From positions 2,914,001-2,978,000 of the forward strand of contig JBBCHM010000001.1 of assembly GCA_037200045.1 (NCBI GenBank): a DNA stretch of 64,000 nt, written 5' to 3'. Position numbers and translations under genes: made by a program. Source of the stretch: Rhizomicrobium sp. Its GTDB lineage: Bacteria; Pseudomonadota; Alphaproteobacteria; Micropepsales; Micropepsaceae. Numbering within the stretch: the stretch's first letter is position 1; each line of letters opens with the position of its first letter. Below, piece after piece: positions 34,428-43,348 of this stretch. Under the pieces are notes generated by a model that did no database searches, had not been told where the DNA came from, and was given only the letters and a program-made list of their open reading frames with translations.

Positions 34428-36690
34428 AGTGGATATCCACGAGAAAGCTGCGTTGCGGGAAGGGATGGAAGATAAAGTATTTGTCGTTGGCGAGATTGTC
34501 GATTCCGGCCGACGTGGTCCAGTTGTCGTCCACGCGGTATTGCACGCGGGTGTCGAACACAAGATAGCCGTCGAAGCCCTGGAAGGTGTGCGACACCGGA
34601 TCGGAGTTGTCGATGGTGCCGAAGGAGCGGTCGCTGTAGCGCGCCGCCACAGTGAAGGCGAGCCGCTCGTCGGGTCGATACGTCGCCACGGCCTCGCCAC
34701 GCCAGCGCGGCAGCTGCGGGATGACCTTGTTGATCGCGGCGTGGAATGCCGGATCGCTGGTGATGCGGCCGTCCACGTAGGTGACGCTGCCGGAAAGCTC
34801 AAGCCCGTCGATCAGCACGTCGTTCTGGTCGGCGACCAGCTCGACACCGCGGGCGCGGGTGTGCGGCACGTTCTGCACATAGCTGTACAGCGTGGTCGAG
34901 CCCGGCACGAGCGGCGCGGACTGCGACAGCAGGGCGTTGCCGATGTCCTCCTGGAATAGCGATAGCCGGATGCGCCCATCCTCCGCCGTGCGCTCGGCTG
35001 CCAGCTCATAGGAGTTGGCGTGTTCGGGCTTGAGGTTCGGATTTGGCACGGTGAGTTGCGTGCCGGTCGTGACCGCCTGATAAAGCTCCGTCACCGTCGG
35101 CATGCGATAGGCCGAGCCCCAGGAAGCGCTCACCGTCCACGGTTCCGCCACCCGCCAGGCCAGCGACGCCTTGGGCGAGAAATAGCTCCCCGAGAGCTTG
35201 GGCTGTACCGTATTCAGCGGCGGCGCGGCGGAGAAATTGATCCCGTCATAGGCGCGCCAGTCCTCGTACCGCCCGCCGACAATCGCCTTCAGGCCCGGCG
35301 CGAAGGACCAGATGTCCTGTATCCAGAGCGCGTTCGTTGCCGTGCGGCCCTGCGCCTTGGTGGCGAGCGATGCGGGGGCGCCGGTGATCCAGTCGGTCGT
35401 GTTGAACTTGAGCTGCCTGAAGGTCTCGGCATCACGATGGGCGCCGAAGCTGAGTTCATTGTCGACCCAGCCGGTCCACACGCCCTTGGCATCGAGCGTG
35501 TACCAGCCGGTGCCGTTCAGCCGGTTGATCGTGCCCATGCCGCCTGTCCGGGCCGCCGGCAAAGCCACCGAAGGCACGCGCTGGTTGTCGTCGAGATAAT
35601 TGTAGTCGCTGACGACGAACTCCCAGGCGAAGTCGCCCTTGTCGCCCGATTTGAGCGAGACGGCCTGCGCCAGATGGGTCTGGTTCCAGTCATAGACGTT
35701 GTTGGAGAAGCTGCTCGCGCCGATGTTGTAGGTCTGGCCGTAGATGTTCGTGCTGCCGGAGAACACGGGCAGGCCGGCGGCGGTGTGCAGATAGGTCTCC
35801 GCGGTCGCGTCATCCGCCTGATGGAAGACGCTTACGGTGTAGGTGAGCTGCATCTGCCAGGGCAGGTCATAGGCGAGCTTCAGCGTATCGGTGTCCTGCA
35901 CCTGATGCTCGATCCCACCGGCGCCGATGACGACGATGGGCGTTGCCGTGCGGTTCAGATCGTCGAACGCGCCGGCCGCCGGCGTGCCCATCGTACTGTT
36001 GCCGACCGGGCGGGTGAGCGTGACATAGGCCAGCGGCTGGCCGGTGGACTCCAGATGATTGGCCGACAGCCGCCAGGAGAAATCGCCGTCGCGGTCGCCG
36101 ATGCCGGCGGCGAGCTGCCAGGTGCCGTAGGTATGCTCGGTGCTGTATTGGCTGAAAGGCTGCACCGCGCCCAGCGCATCGCCATTGATCTCCAGGCGAT
36201 CGGGCATCCGGGTCGTGATGTTGAGCACCGCGCCGATCGAGTTGCCGGCATACTCCGCGGCGAACGGGCCGTAGAGGATGTCGATGGACGAGATGTCCTC
36301 CGGCGCCGCCACCCCGAAATGCGGCGAGGCCGAGGTGTTGTTGTTGCCGATGGGCGAGGAGATCAGGATGCCGTCGACGAAGATCAGCGTGCGCGCCGAG
36401 GCGCCGACGCCGGAGGTGCGGGTCGCGATCGGATCCTGGGTGTCGCCATAGTGGCGCTTCCGCACCACCAGCGATGGCGTGTATTTGAGCATGTCCTCGG
36501 TATTGACTGCGTTGACCTGCTCGCGCGCCTTCAGCGCCGTAACATGCTCGATGCTGTTGGGCTGTTCGCCGGCGGTCCGCTCGCCGGTTACGACGACGGT
36601 CTCGATGGTGGCGGCCAAGGCGGTCGCCGGAAGAAACGGTACGATGCCGAACGCCGCAAGGGCGCCGGTGCGCAAAATTGAAGAAGACAT
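34417..36690 (-). CDS. TonB-dependent receptor, probably for copper
   Basis: This 757-residue outer-membrane receptor has a signal peptide (residues about 1-27). A TonB-box-like stretch is ETVVVTGER. The plug domain is at about 45-165 (TEDMLKYTPSLVVRKR, IFVDGILISSPIGNNNT, DILYGPFAAEYAGNSIGAVL). A 22-strand barrel ends in the aromatic-containing terminus RSFLVDIHYAQ. It is co-transcribed with copC and copD and preceded by a DUF2946 gene, a context typical of copper receptors. The ligand is inferred from neighbours only. Confidence 0.85.
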   Translation of the reverse strand: MSSSILRTGALAAFGIVPFLPATALAATIETVVVTGERTAGEQPNSIEHVTALKAREQVNAVNTEDMLKYTPSLVVRKRHYGDTQDPIATRTSGVGASARTLIFVDGILISSPIGNNNTSASPHFGVAAPEDISSIDILYGPFAAEYAGNSIGAVLNITTRMPDRLEINGDALGAVQPFSQYSTEHTYGTWQLAAGIGDRDGDFSWRLSANHLESTGQPLAYVTLTRPVGNSTMGTPAAGAFDDLNRTATPIVVIGAGGIEHQVQDTDTLKLAYDLPWQMQLTYTVSVFHQADDATAETYLHTAAGLPVFSGSTNIYGQTYNIGASSFSNNVYDWNQTHLAQAVSLKSGDKGDFAWEFVVSDYNYLDDNQRVPSVALPAARTGGMGTINRLNGTGWYTLDAKGVWTGWVDNELSFGAHRDAETFRQLKFNTTDWITGAPASLATKAQGRTATNALWIQDIWSFAPGLKAIVGGRYEDWRAYDGINFSAAPPLNTVQPKLSGSYFSPKASLAWRVAEPWTVSASWGSAYRMPTVTELYQAVTTGTQLTVPNPNLKPEHANSYELAAERTAEDGRIRLSLFQEDIGNALLSQSAPLVPGSTTLYSYVQNVPHTRARGVELVADQNDVLIDGLELSGSVTYVDGRITSDPAFHAAINKVIPQLPRWRGEAVATYRPDERLAFTVAARYSDRSFGTIDNSDPVSHTFQGFDGYLVFDTRVQYRVDDNWTTSAGIDNLANDKYFIFHPFPQRSFLVDIHYAQ

Positions 36691-36746
36691 GGATGTCTCC
36701 GGAATGAATTGGAAAGCCGTCCGCGCGGACGGGGCTTACGCATCAC

Positions 36747-37103
36747 TCAGGAGAAGAACGGCGGCGCGCGCGGCGCGTTGGGGCGATGGAAGGCGCGCGC
36801 CTGCAGAGGCCCGGCGCGCCCGGCGAATGCAACGGACGGGATCGCGGAAACGGCCGGCGCGGCGAAACCCGCGACCTGCGGCGGCGCCAGCGGGGCCGCG
36901 GCGGCGAAGGCGCAGGGCGCATGGCTATGCTCGCGGGCGGGATCGCCGGGCTGCTTGCCCCCGTCATGAACGCCGTCGACCGAGCAGATGACGAAGGGCG
37001 CCCCGGCCGCGGCCGGCATCCAGCCGTCCGGCAAGAGCGCGCGCAGCACCATCGCGCAGAGCGCGAGGCTGATGGCGGCCGAGCGGGAAAACGGCAGGCG
37101 CAT
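36747..37103 (-). CDS. DUF2946-like small exported/membrane protein
   Basis: A 118-residue protein beginning MRLPFSRSAAISLALCAMVL, with the motif LRALLPDGWMPAAAGAPFVIC that marks DUF2946 proteins. A His/Cys segment (REHSHAPCAFAAA) could bind copper, and the C-terminus is hydrophobic. DUF2946 genes often stand beside copper TonB receptors, which matches the next gene 56 bases downstream. The start at 37103 is preferred to the longer frame from 37139. Confidence 0.75.
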   Translation of the reverse strand: MRLPFSRSAAISLALCAMVLRALLPDGWMPAAAGAPFVICSVDGVHDGGKQPGDPAREHSHAPCAFAAAAPLAPPQVAGFAAPAVSAIPSVAFAGRAGPLQARAFHRPNAPRAPPFFS

Positions 37104-37252
37104 GGGACCCTCGGTGGCCGTTATCGCGGGTTCGTGCATTTTCGGTCAAGCGTGCGCGGCGCCGCATGGGTGAACGGCGGATGAACGCGCCCTTCAGGGC
37201 CGGTTTCACCGCGCCGGCGCAAGCTCCTCTCATCGATTGAGGGAGGACTTCC

Positions 37253-37408
37253 ATGCTTCGCCAACAGAGACTGAGCCCACGGCCCGCCGCGCACCGCGCC
37301 GGCCCCGACATGGCGCTCGCCACCACCATCGTGTTCTTCGGCGTCTTCCCGGCGGTGATGGCCGCGGGGCTGATCCTGGTGCAGGTGCTCGCGGCGCTCG
37401 CGCGCTGA
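37253..37408 (+). CDS. Small membrane protein, 51 residues
   Basis: ATG 37253 is preceded by a near-perfect Shine-Dalgarno GGGAGGA and opens a 51-residue frame. It has a basic N-terminus (MLRQQRLSPRPAAHRAG) and one long hydrophobic helix (ATTIVFFGVFPAVMAAGLIL). It is divergent from the copper cluster and 52 bases before the fucosidase gene. Its reading frame is GC3-rich, supporting real coding. The topology (one membrane helix, N-terminus probably cytoplasmic) is all that can be said. Confidence 0.6.
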   Translation: MLRQQRLSPRPAAHRAGPDMALATTIVFFGVFPAVMAAGLILVQVLAALAR

Positions 37409-37460
37409 ACGTTCCGGTGCGGTACCGTTGAGCGGCGCGACCCGGCTGGTAAGGTCGGGC

Positions 37461-38909
37461 ATGGCCTACGAACCGACGCTCGACTCGCTCAATGCGCACC
37501 CGGTGCCGCAATGGTTCGAGGACGCCAAGTTCGGCATCTTCATCCACTGGGGACTGTTCTCGATCCCGGCCTTCGCGACGAAGTCCGGATCGATCGCCGA
37601 ATCGTTCCGCAACAATTACGACATTGCCGTCGCCCAGACGCCCTATTGCGAATGGTACTGGAACGCGATCAAGGTGCCCGAAAGCGACAGCGCGAAATTC
37701 CACGCCGCGACCTACAACAACGTGCCTTACGAAAATTTCCGCGCCGGATTCCTCGAAGGGCTGGAGCGGTGGAAGCCGGCCGACTGGGCCGAGGCCTTCG
37801 CCGATGCCGGCGCGAAATATGTCGTCCTCGTCGCCAAGCATCATGACGGCTTCTGCCTGTGGCCGTCCGCCGTCGACAATCCGCACCAGAAGGATTGGAC
37901 GAGCCCGCGCGACATCGTCGGCGAGCTGGCCGACGCGGTGCGGGCCGAGGGCCTTCGCTTCGGCGTCTATTATTCCGGCGGCATCGACTGGAGCTTCAAC
38001 CGCGAGCCGCTGCGCACGCTGGCCGATTTCATGGGTTCGACGCCGGGCGGCAACTATCCCGCCTATGCCGACGCGCAGACGCGCGAGTTGATCGACCGCT
38101 ACCGGCCCTCGATCGTGTGGAACGACATCTCCTGGCCGACGCCGCTCGACGACGAGCTGAAGCTGTTCGCCGACTACTACAATGCGGTGCCGGAGGGCGT
38201 GGTGAACGACCGCTGGCTGCCGATGACGCCGGAACGCGAGGGCCTGCGCGATCCGGCGGTGCGCCGCGGCATCGACGCGATGCTCAAGGAGCGCCTGGCG
38301 AAGGAGACGACCAAGGGCATCATCCCGCAATTACCGCCGCATTGCGATTTCCGCACGCCGGAATACGCCGCGTTCGACGCGATCTCCGAGAAGAAATGGG
38401 AAGCCACGCGCGGCATGAGCCATTCCTTCGGCTACAACCGCAACGACACGGAGGCCGACTACGAAAGCGTCGAGTCGCTGGTGACGAGTTTCATCGATGC
38501 GGTGGCGAAGAACGGCAATCTGCTGCTCAACGTCGGGCCGCGCGGCGTCGATGCTCGGATTCCGGCGGAGCAGCTTTCGCGCCTGAAAGGCTTCGGCGCC
38601 TGGCTGCGCGCCAATGGCGACGGCATCTACGGCACGCGCCCCTGGACGCGGTTCGACGGCAAGACGGCGGATGGCACACAAGTCCGCTTCGCGCAGAAGC
38701 CGGGCGCCTTGTACATGCATCTGCTCGGCACGCCGCCGGGAACCGAAATCCTGGTCGAAGGCGACGACCTGCCGGACGCGACCCAGGCGATCGAACTCGC
38801 GACCGGCGCTGCCGCTACGGCACGTCGCGTCGCGGGCGGTTTGCGGCTGACGCTACCGGCGCCGCTCGCGTCCGCGCCGGCGCATGGATTCAAATTGCCA
38901 GCCCTCTGA
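37461..38909 (+). CDS. Alpha-L-fucosidase (GH29)-like glycoside hydrolase
   Basis: A 482-residue protein with the GH29 opening PQWFEDAKFGIFIHWGLFSI, the KYVVLVAKHHDGFCLWPS block and GVYYSGGIDWSF. The nucleophile region reads YRPSIVWNDISWP; the Asp is in the usual place, though the familiar WxDG form is altered. After about residue 355, LLNVGPRGVD precedes a C-terminal beta domain. No signal peptide is visible, so it probably acts in the cytoplasm. The start ATG 37461 is favoured over GTG/ATG codons upstream because of the AAGGT site. Confidence 0.85.
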   Translation: MAYEPTLDSLNAHPVPQWFEDAKFGIFIHWGLFSIPAFATKSGSIAESFRNNYDIAVAQTPYCEWYWNAIKVPESDSAKFHAATYNNVPYENFRAGFLEGLERWKPADWAEAFADAGAKYVVLVAKHHDGFCLWPSAVDNPHQKDWTSPRDIVGELADAVRAEGLRFGVYYSGGIDWSFNREPLRTLADFMGSTPGGNYPAYADAQTRELIDRYRPSIVWNDISWPTPLDDELKLFADYYNAVPEGVVNDRWLPMTPEREGLRDPAVRRGIDAMLKERLAKETTKGIIPQLPPHCDFRTPEYAAFDAISEKKWEATRGMSHSFGYNRNDTEADYESVESLVTSFIDAVAKNGNLLLNVGPRGVDARIPAEQLSRLKGFGAWLRANGDGIYGTRPWTRFDGKTADGTQVRFAQKPGALYMHLLGTPPGTEILVEGDDLPDATQAIELATGAAATARRVAGGLRLTLPAPLASAPAHGFKLPAL

Positions 38910-38960
38910 CTTTTCGTCAGGATCGCGCCAACCGAAATAAAAAATACCGGGAGGCGTACA

Positions 38961-40223
38961 ATGAAATTCACCTGGTTCAACCTCATGCCCTGGCCCTATC
39001 TGCCGGACGATTTCCGGGAGAAGAACCGTTCGGTCTGGGTCGATATCGACCAGCGCCTGTTCGATCCGGTGAAGAGCCACGAGGTCTACAACACCTATCT
39101 CGATCTCTTGGAATACGCCGCCGATGTCGGCTTCGACGCGGTCGGCTGCAACGAGCATCACCAGAACGGCTACGGCATCATGCCGTCGCCCAACATCATC
39201 GCCGCGGCGCTGGCGCGGCGGACCAAGGACACGGCCCTCGTCGTGCTGGGCAATTCCATCGCGCTCTACAATCCGCCGGTCCGCGTCGCCGAGGAGTTCG
39301 CGATGCTCGACTGCATCTCGGGCGGCCGTCTGGTGGCGGGCTTTCCGGTCGGCACCTCGATGGACACCAATTTCTGCTACGGCCAGATCCCGGCGCTGAC
39401 CCGCGAGAAGTACGAGGAAGCGCACGATCTCATCATCAAGGCATGGACGACGCGCGACCCCTTCGCCTTCAACGGCCGCTACACCAAACTGCGCCATGTG
39501 AACATCTGGCCGCGCCCGATCCAGCAGCCGCATCCGCCGATCCACATCCCCGGCGGCGGCAGCGTCGAGACCTATGATTTCTGCATCGACAACACCTATT
39601 CCTATTCCTACCTGTCGTTCAGCGGCTATATCCGCGGCAAGGCCCTGCTCGATGGCTATTGGCGGCGGGTGGAGGAGCGCGGCGTGCCCGACAGATCGCC
39701 CTACCGCGCCGGCTTCGCCCAGACGATCTGCGTCGCCGACACCGACGCCGAGGCCGAACGTCTGTACAAGGAGCATATAGACTATTTCTACAATCGCTGC
39801 CTGCACGTCCATGGCGGCTTCGCCGACGCGCCGGGCTACCGCACGATCAAGACGATCCAGACCGGCGCCCTGTCGCAATACGCCCCGCCGACCGGTTATT
39901 CCAAGCTGACCTGGAAGGATCTGATCGAGCAGGGCCATGTCGTCGCCGGCTCGCCCGAGACGGTGCGCCAGCGGCTGGAGGAGCTCGCCAAATCGCTGCA
40001 TGTCGGCAATCTGTTCTGCCTCCTGCATGTGGGGAACATGCCGAAGGAGAAGTGCATGTACTCGACCAAGCTGTTCGCCGAGAAGGTGATGCCGAAGCTG
40101 CGCAACGTGTTCCCGGAATACGCGGACGACGACCGCTTCTGGTGCCACCCGATCAAACAGGTGAAACCCGGCAACCTGCCGAGCGAGAAGGCGGCGCTCG
40201 AATCCGTCGGCGCGGCGCGGTGA
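38961..40223 (+). CDS. LLM-class flavin-dependent monooxygenase
   Basis: A 420-residue luciferase-like TIM-barrel oxidoreductase that would use reduced flavin and O2. Family marks are FDAVGCNEHHQNGYGIMPSP, RVAEEFAMLDCISGGRLVAG and HPPIHIPGGGSVET. An extended N-terminus with FNLMPWPYL is seen in the group close to alkanal and carboxylate monooxygenases. GGGAGG lies before ATG 38961. It overlaps the next hydrolase gene by four bases, suggesting that oxidation and hydrolysis act in sequence on one compound. Confidence 0.87.
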   Translation: MKFTWFNLMPWPYLPDDFREKNRSVWVDIDQRLFDPVKSHEVYNTYLDLLEYAADVGFDAVGCNEHHQNGYGIMPSPNIIAAALARRTKDTALVVLGNSIALYNPPVRVAEEFAMLDCISGGRLVAGFPVGTSMDTNFCYGQIPALTREKYEEAHDLIIKAWTTRDPFAFNGRYTKLRHVNIWPRPIQQPHPPIHIPGGGSVETYDFCIDNTYSYSYLSFSGYIRGKALLDGYWRRVEERGVPDRSPYRAGFAQTICVADTDAEAERLYKEHIDYFYNRCLHVHGGFADAPGYRTIKTIQTGALSQYAPPTGYSKLTWKDLIEQGHVVAGSPETVRQRLEELAKSLHVGNLFCLLHVGNMPKEKCMYSTKLFAEKVMPKLRNVFPEYADDDRFWCHPIKQVKPGNLPSEKAALESVGAAR

Positions 40224-41011
40224 CCGCAATGCCCCTCGAGCTCAAAACCGTCGCCACGCCGCATGTTCCCGTCCGCTATCTCGAAGGCGGCTCCGGCGCG
40301 CCGCTCGTCTTCCTGCACGGCGCCGGCGGGGCGCTGGCGAACGATGCGTTCCTGAACAGGCTCGCGGAGAAATATCACGTCTACGCGCCGCTCTTGCCCG
40401 GCTATGGCGACAGCGAGGAATGTCACGAGCTGCGCGATATGCTCGACTTCACGCTGCATGGCTGGGACGTGGTCGAGGCGCTCGGCCTGACGGATCCGAT
40501 CCTGGTCGGCCATTCGATGGGCGGCATGATCGCGGCCGAGATGGCGGCGGTGGCGCCGCACGACGTGACGCGGCTGGCGCTGATCTGTCCGGCCGGATTG
40601 TGGCTCGACGCCCATCCGATCCCCGATATCTTCGCGACGCTGCCCTATGAGATGCCCAAGCTCCTGTTCCACGATGTCGAGGCGGGCACCAGGCTGCTGA
40701 CCGCGGGCCTGTCCTTCGGCGATCCGAAGTTCCTGCAGACCTATCTCGTCACCAATGCGCGCCAGCTCGGCATGGCGGGCAAGATCCTGTTTCCGATTCC
40801 GGAGCGCGGGCTCGCCACGCGCCTCTATCGCATCAAGGCCAAGACGGTGCTGATCTGGGGCGACAGCGACAAGCTGATCCCGCCGGCCTATGCGCACGGC
40901 TTCAAGAAGGGCATCGCCGGCGCGGAGCTGGTCTCGATCCCCGAAGCCGGCCACATGGTGACGCTGGAGAAGACCGAGCAGGTCGTGCAGGCCATCGGGC
41001 GCGTGGCGTAG
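40220..41011 (+). CDS. Alpha/beta hydrolase, probably coupled to the flavin monooxygenase
   Basis: A 263-residue alpha/beta hydrolase with the oxyanion region FLHGAGGALAND, nucleophile elbow VGHSMGGMI (Ser), acid in VLIWGDSDKLIPP (Asp) and the base in PEAGHMVTLEK (His). Layout resembles C-C bond or lactone hydrolases of ring-cleavage pathways. The GTG at 40220 overlaps the monooxygenase stop (GTGA); ATG 40229 in frame is an equally possible start. It is convergent with the HWE kinase gene. Confidence 0.85.
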   Translation: MTAMPLELKTVATPHVPVRYLEGGSGAPLVFLHGAGGALANDAFLNRLAEKYHVYAPLLPGYGDSEECHELRDMLDFTLHGWDVVEALGLTDPILVGHSMGGMIAAEMAAVAPHDVTRLALICPAGLWLDAHPIPDIFATLPYEMPKLLFHDVEAGTRLLTAGLSFGDPKFLQTYLVTNARQLGMAGKILFPIPERGLATRLYRIKAKTVLIWGDSDKLIPPAYAHGFKKGIAGAELVSIPEAGHMVTLEKTEQVVQAIGRVA

Positions 41012-41014
41012 GGC

Positions 41015-42469
41015 CTATTCGATGTCCGCCGGCACCGGCGGCGCGGCCGGCAGCGTGAACGCGATGCGGCAGACGAAGCCCTCGGGCGGATAGTCCATCG
41101 TCACCTGGCCGTTCTGCTCGCGCGACGGAATGAACGCGATCACCCGCGCGCCATAGCCGTCGCGTTCCGGCCGCTTCGGCGGCGGCCCGCCGGTTTCCCT
41201 CCACACCATCTCGACCCGGCCGCCGTTTTCGTTCGCCGTCACCGTCCAGCGGAAATCGACGCGGCCCTCCGGCCGGGAGAGCGCGCCGTGCTTGATCGCG
41301 TTGGTGGTGAGCTCGTGCACGCCGAGCGCCAGGCTTCCGCCCGTCGTCTGGTTGAGCGCGAGGTCGGGTCCCTCGAAGGTGAGCCGCGCCGATTCGGTCT
41401 CGAGGAACGGCGCCAGCGTCGCGGCCACGATCTCCCTGGCGTTGATCGTCGTGTAGTTGCCGGCCAGCGCCAGATCCCCGGCCGCGCTCAAGGCATGCAG
41501 GCGGCCGATCAGCTTCTTCTGATAGGCATCGACATTCGCATCCGCGTCGCGCGGCCGCGAGCTCTTCACCAGCGAATCGATGATCGTCATCAGGTTCTTC
41601 AGCCGGTGGCGCGCCTCGCCCACGATCATGTCGCGCTGCTCGCCGCTGAGCTTGCGCTCGTGCACGTCGGTGAGGGTGGATATCCACTCCTCGACCTCGC
41701 CCTTTTCGTCGAGCAGCGGCACGGCGCGCATCAGGTGCCAGCGCCAGTCGCCGCTCGCCGGATCCTTGAGGCGGATCTCGGCGCGCTGCACCGTCACGTC
41801 CTTGTAGGGGCCGGGCGGCCGCAGCTTGGCATGATCCTCGGGATGGACCGCGGCGAGCCAGTTGGTGCCCGCATAGCCGGGCCAGCTCATGCCGGTCAGC
41901 CTTTCGAGGTCGGGATGCGGCCGCTCGATGCGTCCGCGATCGTCCGACACCGTCACCGCCGCGGCGGTGGCCGACAGCAGGCGGCGATAGCGCACGCCCC
42001 AGCGCCGGCTTTCGCGGAAGAAAACCCGAAGCACGAGCGCGACCAGCGTCTGCGCCGCGGCGGCGGCGGCGAACAGCCACAGATCGGCGCCGGAAATAAG
42101 CCGCGCCGCCGCGATCAGGCTGGCCGCATAGGCGAGGATCGCCAGTTCGACGCCGCCGAAAACGCCGGCGATCATCAGCGCCGGGAAGAAGAACAGCGCC
42201 CCCCAAGGGCCGCCCGCGAGCCAGGCCGCGAGCATCGCGAACGCCAGAAAGACCGCCGTGATCAGCAGGCGCGCCGGGCGGGACAATCCGCCGTCAAGGC
42301 GGGGGACGGAACGCGATGTCGTGCCCAGGACGCTCGCCGAAAAGCGATCCCGCAGCCCGGTCCAGGCCCCTCGAAATATCGTTTGCACGTGAAAAAGTCC
42401 CCGGCCCAACTGCCTTCTTGGAACTGGCGACATGCCACGGACCGCGGGGGCGCCCGATGCCGCTCCCAT
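41015..42469 (-). CDS. HWE-family sensor histidine kinase
   Basis: A 484-residue membrane kinase. Four hydrophobic segments (residues about 60-150, for example LLITAVFLAFAMLAAWLAGG) precede a PAS domain (about 165-280, GMSWPGYAGTNWLAAVHPED). The H-box is GEARHRLKNLMTIIDSLVKS. The ATPase domain shows the N-box HELTTNAIKHGAL and the defining W-x-E in VEMVWRETGG. No response regulator is adjacent; HWE kinases usually phosphorylate orphan or single-domain regulators. Start is uncertain: ATG 42469 is used, with ATG 42433 and GTG 42388 also possible. Confidence 0.86.
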   Translation of the reverse strand: MGAASGAPAVRGMSPVPRRQLGRGLFHVQTIFRGAWTGLRDRFSASVLGTTSRSVPRLDGGLSRPARLLITAVFLAFAMLAAWLAGGPWGALFFFPALMIAGVFGGVELAILAYAASLIAAARLISGADLWLFAAAAAAQTLVALVLRVFFRESRRWGVRYRRLLSATAAAVTVSDDRGRIERPHPDLERLTGMSWPGYAGTNWLAAVHPEDHAKLRPPGPYKDVTVQRAEIRLKDPASGDWRWHLMRAVPLLDEKGEVEEWISTLTDVHERKLSGEQRDMIVGEARHRLKNLMTIIDSLVKSSRPRDADANVDAYQKKLIGRLHALSAAGDLALAGNYTTINAREIVAATLAPFLETESARLTFEGPDLALNQTTGGSLALGVHELTTNAIKHGALSRPEGRVDFRWTVTANENGGRVEMVWRETGGPPPKRPERDGYGARVIAFIPSREQNGQVTMDYPPEGFVCRIAFTLPAAPPVPADIE

Positions 42470-42557
42470 GATCGGATGATAGCGTAATCCTGGCGGGCTT
42501 AAGCAAGCCCTGGCGAGAAAGAGGCCGGCCGGGTCGGCGGGTTCCCAACTTGACTTT

Positions 42558-42757
42558 ATGTCAGTGGAGGCAAGCCGTCCGGCAAACGACAATCCGGGAA
42601 ATGTCAGGGAGGCCGATTACGATCTCGTCATTCGCGACGGTACGGTTGTGGACGGACGCGGTCCCCTGCGCGACGAAGGCTCGCCCGCGATCGGGAAAGT
42701 TTTGCCGAATATCTCAACGCGGCGGAAAGCAAGCCGCGCGATATCGCGGCGCTATGA
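42558..42757 (+). pseudogene. Remnant of an amidohydrolase / D-aminoacylase-like gene
   Basis: The frame from ATG 42558 reads DYDLVIRDGTVVDGRGPL, the classic first beta strand of N-acyl-D-amino-acid deacylases and related amidohydrolases, then loses sense within about 15 codons. A different frame carries a plausible C-terminal coding end, ESFAEYLNAAESKPRDIAAL, stopping with TGA at 42755-42757. It looks like the joined ends of a gene, or of two genes, after an internal deletion. The scrap overlaps the lutC stop. Confidence 0.5.
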
Positions 42758-43348
42758 GCGCACCACCAGCACCGCCAGCGCCTTCGGGCCGTGCGCGCCC
42801 ACCTCCATCGTCTGCTCGATGTCGCCGGTGCGCGAGGGGCCGCTGACCAGGTTGAGGGTGGAGGGCAGGCCGTTCTGCAACGCGGCCAGCACGTCTTCCA
42901 GTTCGGCGACGACCGAGGAAGCGCGCAGGATCGCGATCTCCAGCACCGGCCGGAAATGCCACGACGCCGGGGCCCCCTTGCCCGAAGGGTAAGCGAGCGT
43001 GCCGGTCTCGGCGATGGCGAAGGGCGCCAGCGTCACCGCGGCGTCGAACTGGCCGGGCGGCTCGCGCCTGATCTCGACATTCGGCAGGTCGAGCGACGCC
43101 AATTCCGAATCCGGCGCGATGTGGACCATCGGCGCCATGTTGCGGCCGCGCAGGATGTCGGCGATGGCGGCGGGGACGTCGGCCATGTTGTCCAGCAGGC
43201 GAACGTCGGCGTATTGCGCCGAGAGCGTCTTCGCGAAGGCCTCGACCGGATCGCTCTCGGTCGGCGGCGCGCGATAGACGGTGGGCTTCGGGGTCCGCGC
43301 AAGCTGCCGCGCACGGATCGATTCGAGGATTTCATCGCGCGCGCTCAT
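42752..43348 (-). CDS. lutC: Lactate utilization protein C
   Basis: A 198-residue LUD-domain protein (LutC/YkgG). It is the third component of the LutABC complex for L-lactate oxidation. Visible features are ILESIRARQLARTPKP at the N-terminus, LAPFAIAETGTLAYPSGK, and the C-terminal NLVSGPSRTGDIEQTMEVGA motif, followed by HGPKALAVLVV. It overlaps lutB by four bases at its ATG (43348). It is the last gene of the acyltransferase-lutA-lutB-lutC series. Confidence 0.92.
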   Translation of the reverse strand: MSARDEILESIRARQLARTPKPTVYRAPPTESDPVEAFAKTLSAQYADVRLLDNMADVPAAIADILRGRNMAPMVHIAPDSELASLDLPNVEIRREPPGQFDAAVTLAPFAIAETGTLAYPSGKGAPASWHFRPVLEIAILRASSVVAELEDVLAALQNGLPSTLNLVSGPSRTGDIEQTMEVGAHGPKALAVLVVRS

